DNA from: Hoeflea_A sp965216535
Lineage (GTDB): Bacteria > Pseudomonadota > Alphaproteobacteria > Rhizobiales > Rhizobiaceae
Direction: 5' to 3'
Length of the DNA stretch: 64,000 bases
Assembly (NCBI GenBank): GCA_965216535.1
Contig: OZ244175.1
Location: 1,426,001-1,490,000, forward strand
The translations under genes were made by a program, and so were the position numbers. This document shows, piece by piece, positions 8,787 to 17,801 of this stretch. Under the pieces are notes generated by a model. That model did not search any database. It was not told the DNA's origin and was given only the letters and a program-made list of their open reading frames with translations. Position 1 is the stretch's first letter, and every line of letters starts with the position of its first letter.

Positions 8787-9668
8787 TTATTCAGTGCGGT
8801 CGCTTTCAAGAAAGTCTGCAAGACTGACCTTAGCTGAACCGGGCGCCAGCGGTTTTTGTTGGCTGGCGTGCGGAGACCATCCGGACAAATACAGAATTCT
8901 GAAGCTGGCTCGTATTCGGCCGTCTGCGTCGGAAAAGCGACGGGCATAGAGGTCCGCGGCGTGCATGAACAGCTGTCTCGATGCCGGTCGCCGGCTGCGC
9001 GCGGTCAATGGATTGCTCATCCCCATCGCCCGCAAATCCTTCATCAAGTCGAACATTGTGTCGTAGCGAACCGTGTAGGTTTCCGCATCGATAACCGGAA
9101 GCGTGAAACCGGCCCGCTGCATGAGGGAACCGCAGTCGCGGATATCGGCGAACGGTATCACCCGCGGGCTGGCGCCGCCGCTGAGCTCCGTTTCGGCTTG
9201 CAAAAGGCACTCTCGCAATTCGCCAAGCGTGCCGGCTCCGGGCAGCGCAGCCAGGAACAGGCCGTCGGGTCGCAGGGCCTGACGGATCTGCAGCAACAGG
9301 CCCGGCAAGTCATTGACCAGATGCATGGACAGCGGCGCAACCAGCAGGTTGGTCGACCCGGCGGCGATCGGGAGCGATTCCAAGTCGGTCACGACTCCGT
9401 CAAAGCGGTCATCAAGGAAGTCGGCGTGCTGTTCCAGGCGAGACACCGCCCCGACCTTTCCACTGGATGCAAGCAGCGAGGCCATCAGCTCGGACTGCGA
9501 GTGCAAAGTCAGGGCTTGATCGAACCGGCGTTCGACCGTTGACAGTCGTAAGGCCAATTCCTCGCTGACCAGCTTCAGCAGGAAATCGGTGTCGGCCGTT
9601 GCATCTGCGCGTGCGCGTCTGCGGCTCCTGAGAATCGCTTGCGGATCGAACAGCCGTTCGGCTTCCAT
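8787..9668 (-). CDS. SAM-dependent methyltransferase, BioC/NDUFAF5-like
   Basis: 293 residues from the ATG at 9668 (MEAERLFDPQAILRSRRRA), with GGGAG seven bases upstream; an ATG at 9704 would overlap comF. It resembles the alphaproteobacterial relatives of mitochondrial NDUFAF5 and BioC: LSTVERRFDQALTLHSQ near the N-terminus and LRPDGLFLAALPGAGTLGEL in the middle. The usual Gly-rich SAM loop is degenerate here. NDUFAF5 is an arginine hydroxylase needed for complex I assembly; whether bacterial members methylate or hydroxylate is not settled. It is divergent from comF across only 34 bases, so the two share one small promoter region. Confidence 0.75.
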   Translation of the reverse strand: MEAERLFDPQAILRSRRRARADATADTDFLLKLVSEELALRLSTVERRFDQALTLHSQSELMASLLASSGKVGAVSRLEQHADFLDDRFDGVVTDLESLPIAAGSTNLLVAPLSMHLVNDLPGLLLQIRQALRPDGLFLAALPGAGTLGELRECLLQAETELSGGASPRVIPFADIRDCGSLMQRAGFTLPVIDAETYTVRYDTMFDLMKDLRAMGMSNPLTARSRRPASRQLFMHAADLYARRFSDADGRIRASFRILYLSGWSPHASQQKPLAPGSAKVSLADFLESDRTE

Positions 9669-9702
9669 TGCATGGCTCCCTGATGCCGATATGCTGACCG
9701 GC

Positions 9703-10479
9703 ATGGCTCTGAGTTGGTTGAATTCCTCCCGCTTGTCAATCGGCCGGGAATTTCGACGGGCCGCGGAAGCGGTCGCCGAGGTGATCTATCCACCCGTCTG
9801 TCTCGGTTGTGGCGAAATGGTCGGCGCCCATGGTGGGGTTTGCTCGCGCTGTTGGGGCAATCTGCGGCAGTTCGAAAAGCCCTGGTGCGACGTGATGGGA
9901 ACGCCGTTTGCCCACGAGCTCGGCGACGGTGCCGTTTGTGCGGAGGCGATCGCTGATCCGCCGCCTTTCGCGCATGCCCGCTCCGCAGTGCATTATGATG
10001 ACCTCGCTCGCGGACTGGTGCACCGCTTGAAGTACATGGACAGGACGGATTTGGCACCTGTCATGGCTGACTGGATGACGCGGGCCGGTCAGGAAGTGAT
10101 CGAGAAAAGCGAATATCTGATTTCCGTGCCGCTGCATCGGCGGCGCTTTCTCGCGCGTCGCTACAACCAGTCTGCAGAGCTTGCCCGAGCCCTCTCAATG
10201 CGAACAAGTTTGCCTTACCTGTCTGGTGCGCTGGTGCGAAAACGAGCCACCCGTTCGCAGGTTGGCCTTGGCATCAATGCCCGCGCAGACAATGTACGGG
10301 GTGCCTTCATTGTGCCGGAAGCGGAGAAAGCACGACTTATGGGTCGCAGCCTGTTGCTTGTCGACGATGTCTATACGACCGGTGCGACGGTCAAGTCGGC
10401 GACCACCGCATTGCTGCGCGCCGGTGCGGAAAGCGTTTGCGTCTTGACCTTTGCGAGGGTTGCCCCGGAACAGGGGTAA
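9703..10479 (+). CDS. comF: ComF-family phosphoribosyltransferase-like protein
   Basis: 258 residues from the ATG at 9703 (MALSWLNSSRLS); an in-frame ATG at 9691 is possible and neither has a strong ribosome site. The N-terminus has a four-Cys zinc finger (CLGCGEMVGAHGGVCSRCW) and the C-terminus the PRPP-binding loop LLLVDDVYTTGATVKSA, with the substrate segment SVPLHRRRFLARRYNQS between. ComF proteins were named for DNA uptake in competence, yet occur widely in bacteria without natural transformation. No other competence gene is nearby. It starts a co-directional run with grxC, a nitrilase and DUF1178. Confidence 0.9.
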   Translation: MALSWLNSSRLSIGREFRRAAEAVAEVIYPPVCLGCGEMVGAHGGVCSRCWGNLRQFEKPWCDVMGTPFAHELGDGAVCAEAIADPPPFAHARSAVHYDDLARGLVHRLKYMDRTDLAPVMADWMTRAGQEVIEKSEYLISVPLHRRRFLARRYNQSAELARALSMRTSLPYLSGALVRKRATRSQVGLGINARADNVRGAFIVPEAEKARLMGRSLLLVDDVYTTGATVKSATTALLRAGAESVCVLTFARVAPEQG

Positions 10480-10534
10480 ACACTATATGAGTGGATTGCT
10501 CGGCCTGACCTTGCGAACCAAAACGGAGAATTGC

Positions 10535-10798
10535 ATGGCCAACGTGACCATCTATACACGCCAGTTTTGCGGATTTTGCACCGCTGCGAAGAGGCTTCTC
10601 GATAACAAGGGAGTGAGCTACAGCGAGCACGATGCGACGTTTTCCGCGGATCTGCGCAAGGAGATGGTGCAGAAGGCCGGCGGTCGCTCAACCTTTCCGC
10701 AGATTTTCATCGGCGACATTCATGTCGGTGGATGCGATGAGCTCCACGCGCTGGAACGTGGTGGGAAACTCGACCAGTTGCTGCAGTCGGCTGCCTGA
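10535..10798 (+). CDS. grxC: Glutaredoxin 3
   Basis: 87 residues from the ATG at 10535, with GGAGA five bases upstream; the open frame extends further upstream but not with glutaredoxin sequence. It reduces disulfides with glutathione. The active site is CGFC in YTRQFCGFCTAAKRLL rather than the CPYC of E. coli; CGFC/CGYC variants are common in alphaproteobacteria. The cis-Pro and glutathione-binding part reads STFPQIFIGDIHVGGCDEL. The nitrilase-family gene follows after nine bases, suggesting one transcript. Confidence 0.95.
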   Translation: MANVTIYTRQFCGFCTAAKRLLDNKGVSYSEHDATFSADLRKEMVQKAGGRSTFPQIFIGDIHVGGCDELHALERGGKLDQLLQSAA

Positions 10799-10807
10799 GG
10801 AGACGAG

Positions 10808-11674
10808 ATGAAAACCGGTCCCTTCAAAGCCGCAGCCGTTCAGATGCGATCGGGAACCGACCCGGCTCGCAACATCGCCGATATGGAAGCGCTTGTGGGT
10901 GAAGCAGCGGCGGCCGGTGCTGACTATATCCAGACCCCGGAGATGACGGGCGCCCTCGTACGTCACAAGTCGGAGCTGCTTGACATCCTCAAGGATGAGG
11001 CTTCCGACCCCGTCGTTGCTGCCGCTGCCGGATTGGCCGCACGCCACCGTGTTCATCTGCACGTTGGTTCGACGGCGATTGCCGTTGACGGCGGTAAAGT
11101 CGCGAATCGCGGATTTCTGTTTGCGCCCGACGGCAGCATCATCACCCGGTATGACAAGATCCACATGTTTGATGTCGATCTGGACAATGGCGAGAGCTGG
11201 CGAGAAAGCGCTACCTATGAGGCAGGCGACGCCGGCAAGGTGGTCGATCTGCCGTTTGCCCGGTTGGGTTTCGCAATCTGCTACGATCTGAGGTTCCCGG
11301 ACCTGTTCCGGCAGGAAGCGATAGCGGGAGCCGAGGTGTTGAGCCTTCCTGCAGCCTTTACCCGCCAGACCGGGCAGGCGCATTGGCATGTCCTTGTGCG
11401 CGCCCGCGCAATCGAAAATGGTGCCTTCATCATCGCTGCCGCCCAGGGCGGTGATCACGAGGACGGTCGTGAGACGTATGGGCATTCGATGATTGTGGAT
11501 CCGTGGGGCAAGGTTCTTGCCGAGGCCGAGCATGACGAGCCAGCTGTCGTGCTTGCCGAGATCGATCGCGAAGCCAGTGCGCAGGCGAGGCAGAAAATCC
11601 CGAATTTACGCAATCAAAAGTCATTTGCGGTAGAACAGATCGAAGCGGCAGCTATTGCGGAAGAGCCTGCATGA
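10808..11674 (+). CDS. Nitrilase-superfamily amidase (Nit1-like, probable deaminated-glutathione amidase)
   Basis: 288 residues. The carbon-nitrogen hydrolase triad is visible: Glu45 in TPEMTG, a Lys in TRYDKIHMFDVD and a Cys in FAICYDLRFPDLF. The segments FDVDLDNGESWRES and SLPAAFTRQTGQAHW place it in the Nit1 branch, whose members hydrolyse deaminated glutathione made as a transaminase side product. Location right behind grxC fits glutathione housekeeping. The stop overlaps the start of the DUF1178 gene (ATGA), so the two are coupled. Exact substrate is inferred from the family. Confidence 0.88.
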   Translation: MKTGPFKAAAVQMRSGTDPARNIADMEALVGEAAAAGADYIQTPEMTGALVRHKSELLDILKDEASDPVVAAAAGLAARHRVHLHVGSTAIAVDGGKVANRGFLFAPDGSIITRYDKIHMFDVDLDNGESWRESATYEAGDAGKVVDLPFARLGFAICYDLRFPDLFRQEAIAGAEVLSLPAAFTRQTGQAHWHVLVRARAIENGAFIIAAAQGGDHEDGRETYGHSMIVDPWGKVLAEAEHDEPAVVLAEIDREASAQARQKIPNLRNQKSFAVEQIEAAAIAEEPA

Positions 11675-12099
11675 TCCGATTCAACCTTATCTGCGACGAA
11701 CATCACGAGTTCGAAGGCTGGTTTGCCAGCAGCGCCGATTTCGACGATCAATCGAAACGCGGCTTGGTGAGCTGTCCGCATTGCGGGTCGGGGAAGGTTG
11801 AAAAGGGGCTCATGGCTCCATCGGTTTCGACGTCGAGGAAGAAAGAAGCCTCAACCCGCCTTGCCATGAACACGACGCAGAAGGCGGCGCTGGAACAATT
11901 GCGCCAGGCCGTGAAAACGATCCGGGAAAACTCGGAGGATGTGGGACGTCGGTTTCCGGAGGAAGCCCGCAAGATTCACTACGGTGAATCCGAGGAACGC
12001 GGCATTATCGGTCAGGCCAACACCGAAGAGGTCAAGGCGCTGGTCGAGGAAGGTGTCGGTATCGCGCCCCTGCCGGATCTGCCGGAAGAAAAGAACTGA
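11671..12099 (+). CDS. DUF1178 zinc-ribbon-like protein
   Basis: 142 residues. It begins MIRFNLICDEHHEFEGWFAS and contains VSCPHCGSGKVEKGLMAPSV, so Cys8 and the CPHC pair could bind a metal in the style of a rubredoxin-like knuckle. The C-terminal part is helical and charged (EARKIHYGESEERGIIGQAN). This is the DUF1178 family, conserved in alpha- and betaproteobacteria with no known function. The start overlaps the nitrilase stop, and that pairing is widely seen in alphaproteobacteria. It converges with ubiG, six bases away. Confidence 0.9.
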   Translation: MIRFNLICDEHHEFEGWFASSADFDDQSKRGLVSCPHCGSGKVEKGLMAPSVSTSRKKEASTRLAMNTTQKAALEQLRQAVKTIRENSEDVGRRFPEEARKIHYGESEERGIIGQANTEEVKALVEEGVGIAPLPDLPEEKN

Positions 12100-12105
12100 T
12101 CCGGC

Positions 12106-12852
12106 TTATCCGGGCCTTGCCGCCAGCATCATGTAATTGACGTCCATGTCGCGCGACAGGTTCCAACTGTCCGACAACGGATTGAAAAAGACGCCGGTAC
12201 GATCTGTGATCCCCATTCCAGCTGAAGCAAGCGGCCGTTCGATCTCTTCAGGACGAACCAGCCGATCATACTGATGGGTGCCTCGCGGCAACCACCGCAG
12301 CACATACTCCGCGCCGACAATGGCCAACGCCAATGCCTTCAGGGTGCGGTTGATGGTGGCGACGAACATCAGTCCGCCCGGATTGACCATGCTGGCACAG
12401 GAGGACAGGAAAAGATCGACATCGGCCACATGCTCCACGACCTCCATGTTCAGGACCACATCGAACGTCTCGCCCGCGGCTGCCAGATTTTCTGCGGTCT
12501 CGGCCCGGTAGTCGATGGACAGTCCTGACTGTTCGGCGTGGATCCTGGCGATTTCGATGTTGGTTTGCGATGCATCCGCACCGACGACCTCCGCACCCAT
12601 GCGAACCATCGGCTCGCACAGCAGGCCGCCGCCGCAGCCGATGTCGAGAAATCGCAATCCGGAAAGCGGTTGAGGCGATTTGGGATCACGGCCGAAATGG
12701 GCACAGACCTGATCGCGGATATAGGTCAGCCGCACAGGATTGAACTTGTGCAGGGGACGAAACTTTCCTGTCGGATCCCACCATTCGGACGCCATGGCGG
12801 AGAAGCGATCGACCTCGGCCTGATCGATGGTTGATTGGGTTTCGGCGGTCAT
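12106..12852 (-). CDS. ubiG: Ubiquinone biosynthesis O-methyltransferase UbiG
   Basis: 248 residues, the usual size. UbiG performs both O-methylations in ubiquinone synthesis using SAM. The SAM loop FLDIGCGGGLLCEPMVRMGA lies near residues 68-87, the acidic ribose-binding residue follows in VVGADAS, and MEVVEHVADVDLFL and WLPRGTHQYDRLVRPEE are typical UbiG blocks. The N-terminal membrane-contact segment FSAMASEWWDPTGKFRPLHK is also present. It converges with DUF1178 and is divergent from the aspartate kinase gene, with about 220 bases of shared upstream region. Confidence 0.97.
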   Translation of the reverse strand: MTAETQSTIDQAEVDRFSAMASEWWDPTGKFRPLHKFNPVRLTYIRDQVCAHFGRDPKSPQPLSGLRFLDIGCGGGLLCEPMVRMGAEVVGADASQTNIEIARIHAEQSGLSIDYRAETAENLAAAGETFDVVLNMEVVEHVADVDLFLSSCASMVNPGGLMFVATINRTLKALALAIVGAEYVLRWLPRGTHQYDRLVRPEEIERPLASAGMGITDRTGVFFNPLSDSWNLSRDMDVNYMMLAARPG

Positions 12853-13072
12853 GGCTGCTTCCCGGGTTGCGCAAGCTCCACTTCAAGTCGGCCGACTATC
12901 GCTGGAAGTCAAGCGGCAAGACAAAATACCGCAGTTGCGCCTTCGTTGCCCATTGGCCGACCATTCTTGCAGGCTGCTGGCTTTTTTTGTATGAGGGCCG
13001 CGATGCCGCTCTTGCCAAGGAGCGGTTTTTTAATTGTCCCGACCAGCTGTCCTGGGAGTACCGGTTCGTCCG

Positions 13073-14326
13073 ATGGCCCGCATCGTCATGAAATTCGGCG
13101 GCACGTCTGTTGCCGATCTGGAGCGCATTCGCAACGTCGCGCGCCACGTCAAACGGGAGGTGGACGGTGGCCACGAGGTTGCCGTCGTGGTTTCGGCGAT
13201 GGCCGGCCGCACCAACGAACTCGTGACATGGACCCGGGAGGCTTCGCCGCTGCACGACGCGCGCGAATACGACACCGTCGTCTCAGCCGGCGAGCAGGTG
13301 ACGTCCGGTCTTCTGGCGATCGTGTTGCAATCGATGGGGGTCAATGCCCGATCCTGGCAGGGCTGGCAGATTCCAATTCGCACCAACAATGCCCATGGCG
13401 CCGCCCGTATCCAGGAAATCGACGGAAGCGACCTGATCCGCCGCTTCGGCGAGGGCCAGGTGGCCGTCGTGTCAGGTTTCCAGGGCATAGGGCCGGACAA
13501 TCGCGTTGCCACCCTGGGTCGCGGCGGGTCCGATACCAGTGCGGTGGCGCTGGCGGCGGCGCTCAGCGCCGATCGCTGCGATATCTACACTGACGTGGAT
13601 GGCGTCTATACGACCGACCCGCGCATTGAACCGGCGGCGCGACGGTTGAAGAAGGTTGCTTTCGAGGAAATGCTCGAACTGGCGTCGCTCGGTGCCAAGG
13701 TGCTTCAGGTCCGGTCCGTCGAACTGGCCATGGTGCACAAGGTGCGCACTTTCGTGCGATCCAGTTTTGCAGAACCGGATGCGCCGGGCATGAGCGATTT
13801 CGACAACCCGCCGGGAACGCTGATTTGTGATGAGGACGAGATCGTGGAACAGGAAGTCGTAACCGGTATTGCATACACCAAGGACGAAGCCCAGATTTCG
13901 CTGCGCCGCGTCGCCGACAGACCGGGCGTTTCAGCGTCCATTTTCGGGCCGCTGTCGGAATCCCACATCAATGTCGACATGATCGTCCAGAACACGTCGG
14001 AGGATGGTTCGTCTACGGACATCACGTTCACCATACCGACCGGCGACATGGAAAAGGCGATGGCCGTTCTTGAACAGGCCAAGGAGCAGGTCGGCTACGA
14101 CGTGCTGCAGAGCGAATCCGGGTTGGTCAAGGTTTCTGTCATCGGCATCGGCATGCGCAGTCACGCCGGTGTTGCGGCCACTGCGTTCAAGGCGCTTGCC
14201 GAGAAAGCGATCAACATCAAGGCGATCACCACATCCGAGATCAAGATTTCGATCCTGATCGACGGCCCTTACGCCGAGTTGGCCGTCCGGACTTTGCATT
14301 CGGTCTACGGGCTGGATAAAACATAA
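13073..14326 (+). CDS. lysC: Aspartate kinase
   Basis: 417 residues from the ATG at 13073. The start MARIVMKFGGTSVADLERIR is the standard LysC N-terminus; 13 extra codons in the open frame upstream are not. It phosphorylates aspartate, the first step toward lysine, methionine and threonine. The kinase domain (about 1-245) includes KFGGTS, GRGGSDTSAVALAAAL and CDIYTDVDGVYTTDPR. Two ACT domains follow (RVADRPGVSASIFGPLSESH and SVIGIGMRSHAGVAATAFK), which give feedback inhibition by lysine and threonine in related enzymes. In this type of gene an internal start can give a separate small subunit; none is proven here. Confidence 0.97.
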   Translation: MARIVMKFGGTSVADLERIRNVARHVKREVDGGHEVAVVVSAMAGRTNELVTWTREASPLHDAREYDTVVSAGEQVTSGLLAIVLQSMGVNARSWQGWQIPIRTNNAHGAARIQEIDGSDLIRRFGEGQVAVVSGFQGIGPDNRVATLGRGGSDTSAVALAAALSADRCDIYTDVDGVYTTDPRIEPAARRLKKVAFEEMLELASLGAKVLQVRSVELAMVHKVRTFVRSSFAEPDAPGMSDFDNPPGTLICDEDEIVEQEVVTGIAYTKDEAQISLRRVADRPGVSASIFGPLSESHINVDMIVQNTSEDGSSTDITFTIPTGDMEKAMAVLEQAKEQVGYDVLQSESGLVKVSVIGIGMRSHAGVAATAFKALAEKAINIKAITTSEIKISILIDGPYAELAVRTLHSVYGLDKT

Positions 14327-14429
14327 GGGCAGGAACGCTGGGCGCCGATCGCCGCGGATTGGCGCCGTAAGGGACGGTCGGACATTGCCGGGCCGGGCCC
14401 AAGCGTTCGAGACGAGGAGCAAAATCGCG

Positions 14430-16697
14430 ATGAGAGACCCGTCGGCGGGACCGCGCGTCCTGCTGAAACGATTGCGCGAATTGATGGCGGAGCCGCTGGA
14501 GCCTCAGGACCGCCTGGACCAGATCGTGCGCCAGATTGCCCAGAACATGGTGGCCGAGGTCTGTTCCTTCTACGTCCTGCGAGCGGATGGTATTCTCGAA
14601 CTCTACGCCACCGAGGGCCTGAATCCGGGTGCCGTTCACCTGGCCCAGCTGAAGATGGGGCAGGGACTTGTCGGCACCATTGCCGCCGGTGCGCGGCCGC
14701 TGAGTCTGTCGGATGCGCAATCGCACCCGGCCTTTACCTATCTGCCCGAGACCGGCGAAGAAGCGTATCACTCCTTTCTCGGTGTGCCGATCCTTCGGGC
14801 CGGCCGGACCCTGGGTGTGCTTGTCGTCCAGAACAAGGCCAAGCGCAACTACCGCGACGACGAGCTTGAAGCGCTCGAAACGACCGCCATGGTGCTGGCG
14901 GAGATGATCGCGACCGGTGATCTCAAGAAGGTCACCCGCCCCGGGCTTGAACTCGACCTCAGCCGATCCGTCACCATTGACGGAGATGCCTATAGCGAGG
15001 GGATCGGGCTCGGCCATGTTGTGCTGCACGAGCCGCGTATCGTCGTGACCGAACTGCTCAACGACGATATCGATGCGGAGATCGCCCGGCTTGAGGAAGC
15101 CTTGGGTTCCCTTCGCATATCCATCGATGACATGCTGTCTCGACGCGATGTGTCCATGGAAGGCGAGCACCGGGCCGTGCTCGAGGCCTATCGCATGTTC
15201 GCCCATGACCGGGGTTGGGTGCGCAAGCTTGAGGAGGCCATCGGCAACGGCCTGACCGCTGAAGCGGCGGTCGAGAAGGTGCAGAGCGACATGCGGGCGC
15301 GCATGATCCACATGACGGATCCTTATTTGCGCGAGCGCCTGCACGATTTCGACGATCTGGCCAACCGGCTCCTGCGGCAGCTCACCGGCTTCAGCGCCAA
15401 GATGCAGCAGGAGGGCTTTCCGGATTCCGCGATCATCGTCGCCCGGGCGATGGGAGCGGCGGAACTGCTTGACTACGACCGGCCCAAGATCCGCGGTCTG
15501 GTTCTGGAAGAGGGGGCCGTCACCAGCCACGTGGTTATCGTGGCTCGAGCCATGGGCATTCCGGTGGTCGGCCAGGCTTCCGGCATCGTTTCACTGACCG
15601 AAAGCGGCGATCCGATCATTGCCGACGGTGATGACGGCAAGGTCCACCTGCGGCCGATGGCGGAAGTCGAGGAAGCCTATGCGGAGAAGGTCCGTTTCAG
15701 CGCCCGTCGCCAGGAACAGTTCCGCGCTTTGCGCGAGGTCGATGCGGTCACGCGGGACGGTGTGCCGATCACCCTGCAGATGAATGCCGGCCTTCTGGTC
15801 GACCTGCCGCAGTTGGAGGAGTCCGGTGCCAGCGGTGTCGGCCTGTTTCGAACCGAGCTGCAGTTCATGATCGCCTCCACCATGCCAAAGGTGGAGGAGC
15901 AGGAGCGGTTCTACCGATCGGCCCTGAAACAGGCCGCCGGCAAACCGATCACCTTTCGGGCGCTCGATATCGGCGGCGACAAGGTCATTCCGTATTTGCG
16001 TGCGGCGCATGAAGAAAACCCGGCACTCGGCTGGCGCGCCGTGCGCCTGGCGCTCGACCGTCCGGGGATCTTGCGCACCCAGTTGCGCGCGCTGCTTCGG
16101 GCAACGGCCGGCATGGAACTCAAGCTGATGTTCCCGATGGTGGCGGAGATCTCCGAATTGAGGGCCGCCCGTGCCCTGATCCACAAGGAAGTCGGCCATC
16201 TTTCGCGTTTTGGCTATGACCTGCCGAGGCGGATCGAAGTTGGTGCGATGCTCGAAGTGCCAAGTCTGATGTGGCAGCTCGATGAGCTGATGGTCGAGGC
16301 GGATTTCGTGTCCGTTGGCTCCAACGACCTGTTCCAGTTCACCATGGCTGCCGATCGCGGCAATGCCCGTGTGAGCGGCCGCTTTGACCCACTGGGTCGC
16401 ACATTCCTGAGATTGCTGCGGCAAATCGTGGTGGCAGCCGAAGCACGCGAGACGCCGCTGACCTTGTGCGGGGAATTGGCCGGTCGACCTCTGCCTGCCA
16501 TGGCGCTTCTCGGCCTTGGGTTCCGCTCGATCTCGATGGCGCCTGCGGCCATCGGGCCGGTCAAGTCCATGTTGCTTTCGCTCGATGTGGAGAAACTGCA
16601 AGACGCGATGTTGCCGGCGCTGGACGAAGCCGATGGCAACTACACACTGCGAGAGCTCCTGTCGGATTACGCCGACGCCAACTCCATCCCGCTTTAA
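14430..16697 (+). CDS. ptsP: Phosphoenolpyruvate-protein phosphotransferase PtsP (EI-Ntr)
   Basis: 755 residues from the ATG at 14430 (GAGGAGC upstream). A GAF domain lies at about 20-165 (FLGVPILRAGRTLGVLVVQN), followed by the EI HPr-binding helices, the phospho-histidine swivel domain and the PEP-binding TIM barrel (GVGLFRTELQFM, SVGSNDLFQFTMAADRG, LTLCGELAGRP). The phosphorylated residue should be His367 in GAVTSHVVIVARAMG. EI-Ntr starts the nitrogen PTS relay EI-Ntr to NPr to EIIA-Ntr, and the GAF domain senses glutamine in rhizobia and enterics. It lies 103 bases after lysC and 18 bases before prfA. Confidence 0.96.
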   Translation: MRDPSAGPRVLLKRLRELMAEPLEPQDRLDQIVRQIAQNMVAEVCSFYVLRADGILELYATEGLNPGAVHLAQLKMGQGLVGTIAAGARPLSLSDAQSHPAFTYLPETGEEAYHSFLGVPILRAGRTLGVLVVQNKAKRNYRDDELEALETTAMVLAEMIATGDLKKVTRPGLELDLSRSVTIDGDAYSEGIGLGHVVLHEPRIVVTELLNDDIDAEIARLEEALGSLRISIDDMLSRRDVSMEGEHRAVLEAYRMFAHDRGWVRKLEEAIGNGLTAEAAVEKVQSDMRARMIHMTDPYLRERLHDFDDLANRLLRQLTGFSAKMQQEGFPDSAIIVARAMGAAELLDYDRPKIRGLVLEEGAVTSHVVIVARAMGIPVVGQASGIVSLTESGDPIIADGDDGKVHLRPMAEVEEAYAEKVRFSARRQEQFRALREVDAVTRDGVPITLQMNAGLLVDLPQLEESGASGVGLFRTELQFMIASTMPKVEEQERFYRSALKQAAGKPITFRALDIGGDKVIPYLRAAHEENPALGWRAVRLALDRPGILRTQLRALLRATAGMELKLMFPMVAEISELRAARALIHKEVGHLSRFGYDLPRRIEVGAMLEVPSLMWQLDELMVEADFVSVGSNDLFQFTMAADRGNARVSGRFDPLGRTFLRLLRQIVVAAEARETPLTLCGELAGRPLPAMALLGLGFRSISMAPAAIGPVKSMLLSLDVEKLQDAMLPALDEADGNYTLRELLSDYADANSIPL

Positions 16698-16715
16698 CCC
16701 GCCCAGGACGTCTCA

Positions 16716-17801
16716 ATGACCACTCTTCCATTGGAAAAGATGCGTGAACTCGAACGCCGGTTCGGTGAAATCGAAGCACGCATGGCGCAGGGGCCGGAGG
16801 CGGATGTCTATGTGAAGCTGGCTTCTGAATATGCCGAGCTCGAGCCGGTGGTTGCGACCATCCGCACCTACGAGAAAACGGTGGGGGAGATCGGTGACCT
16901 GAACGCGCTGTTGGGCGAGACCGATATCGATGCCGAAATGCGGGAACTTGCGGAGCTCGAACTGCCGGAGCTGGAAGATCGGCGGGCGGCGCTTGAAAAA
17001 GACATGCAGATCATGCTGCTTCCGAAAGACGCGGCAGACGACAAAAGCGCCATCCTCGAAATTCGCGCCGGTACCGGCGGTTCGGAAGCCGCTCTTTTTG
17101 CCGGCGACCTGTTTCGCATGTATGAGCGCTATGCGTCCTCGCGCGGCTGGAAAGTCGAAGTGATGAGCGCCAGCGAGGGGGAAGTCGGCGGCTACAAGGA
17201 AATCATCGCTTCGATCACAGGCCGCGGCGTTTTTGCCAAGCTGAAATTTGAATCCGGCGTTCACCGGGTGCAGCGTGTGCCGGAAACCGAGTCGGGCGGC
17301 CGCATTCACACCTCCGCCGCGACGGTGGCGGTTTTGCCGGAGGCGGAAGACATCGACATCGAAATCCGCAACGAGGATATCCGTATCGACACGATGCGGG
17401 CATCGGGCGCCGGCGGTCAGCACGTCAACACCACAGATTCGGCCGTGCGGCTCACGCACCTTCCGAGCGGAATTGTCGTGACCCAGTCGGAAAAGTCGCA
17501 ACACCAGAACCGGGCGCGCGCCATGCAGATCCTGCGGGCGCGGCTGTTTGATCTGGAACGCCAGAAGGTGGATAGCGAGCGCTCGGCGGAACGCCGCAGC
17601 CAGGTCGGGTCCGGTGACCGTTCCGAACGCATCCGTACCTACAATTTCCCCCAGGGCCGGGTAACCGACCACCGGATCAATCTGACACTCTACAAGCTTG
17701 ATCGCATGATGGAGGGCGAGATCGACGAGGTGGTCGACGCCCTGATTGCCGATCATCAGGCCGACCTGCTGGCATCGTTGGGAGAAACGCCCTCGTCATG
17801 A
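16716..17801 (+). CDS. prfA: Peptide chain release factor 1
   Basis: 361 residues, the usual RF1 length. It recognises UAA and UAG stop codons and triggers release of the finished protein. The catalytic GGQ motif lies at residues 233-235 in SGAGGQHVNTTDSAVRLTH; its Gln is normally methylated by PrmC, encoded next. The stop-codon reading segment appears near residues 180-195 (HRVQRVPETESGGRIHTSA). The start of prmC overlaps its stop (ATGA), so enzyme and substrate are translated together. UGA is used as stop by many genes here, which RF2, encoded elsewhere, must read. Confidence 0.98.
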   Translation: MTTLPLEKMRELERRFGEIEARMAQGPEADVYVKLASEYAELEPVVATIRTYEKTVGEIGDLNALLGETDIDAEMRELAELELPELEDRRAALEKDMQIMLLPKDAADDKSAILEIRAGTGGSEAALFAGDLFRMYERYASSRGWKVEVMSASEGEVGGYKEIIASITGRGVFAKLKFESGVHRVQRVPETESGGRIHTSAATVAVLPEAEDIDIEIRNEDIRIDTMRASGAGGQHVNTTDSAVRLTHLPSGIVVTQSEKSQHQNRARAMQILRARLFDLERQKVDSERSAERRSQVGSGDRSERIRTYNFPQGRVTDHRINLTLYKLDRMMEGEIDEVVDALIADHQADLLASLGETPSS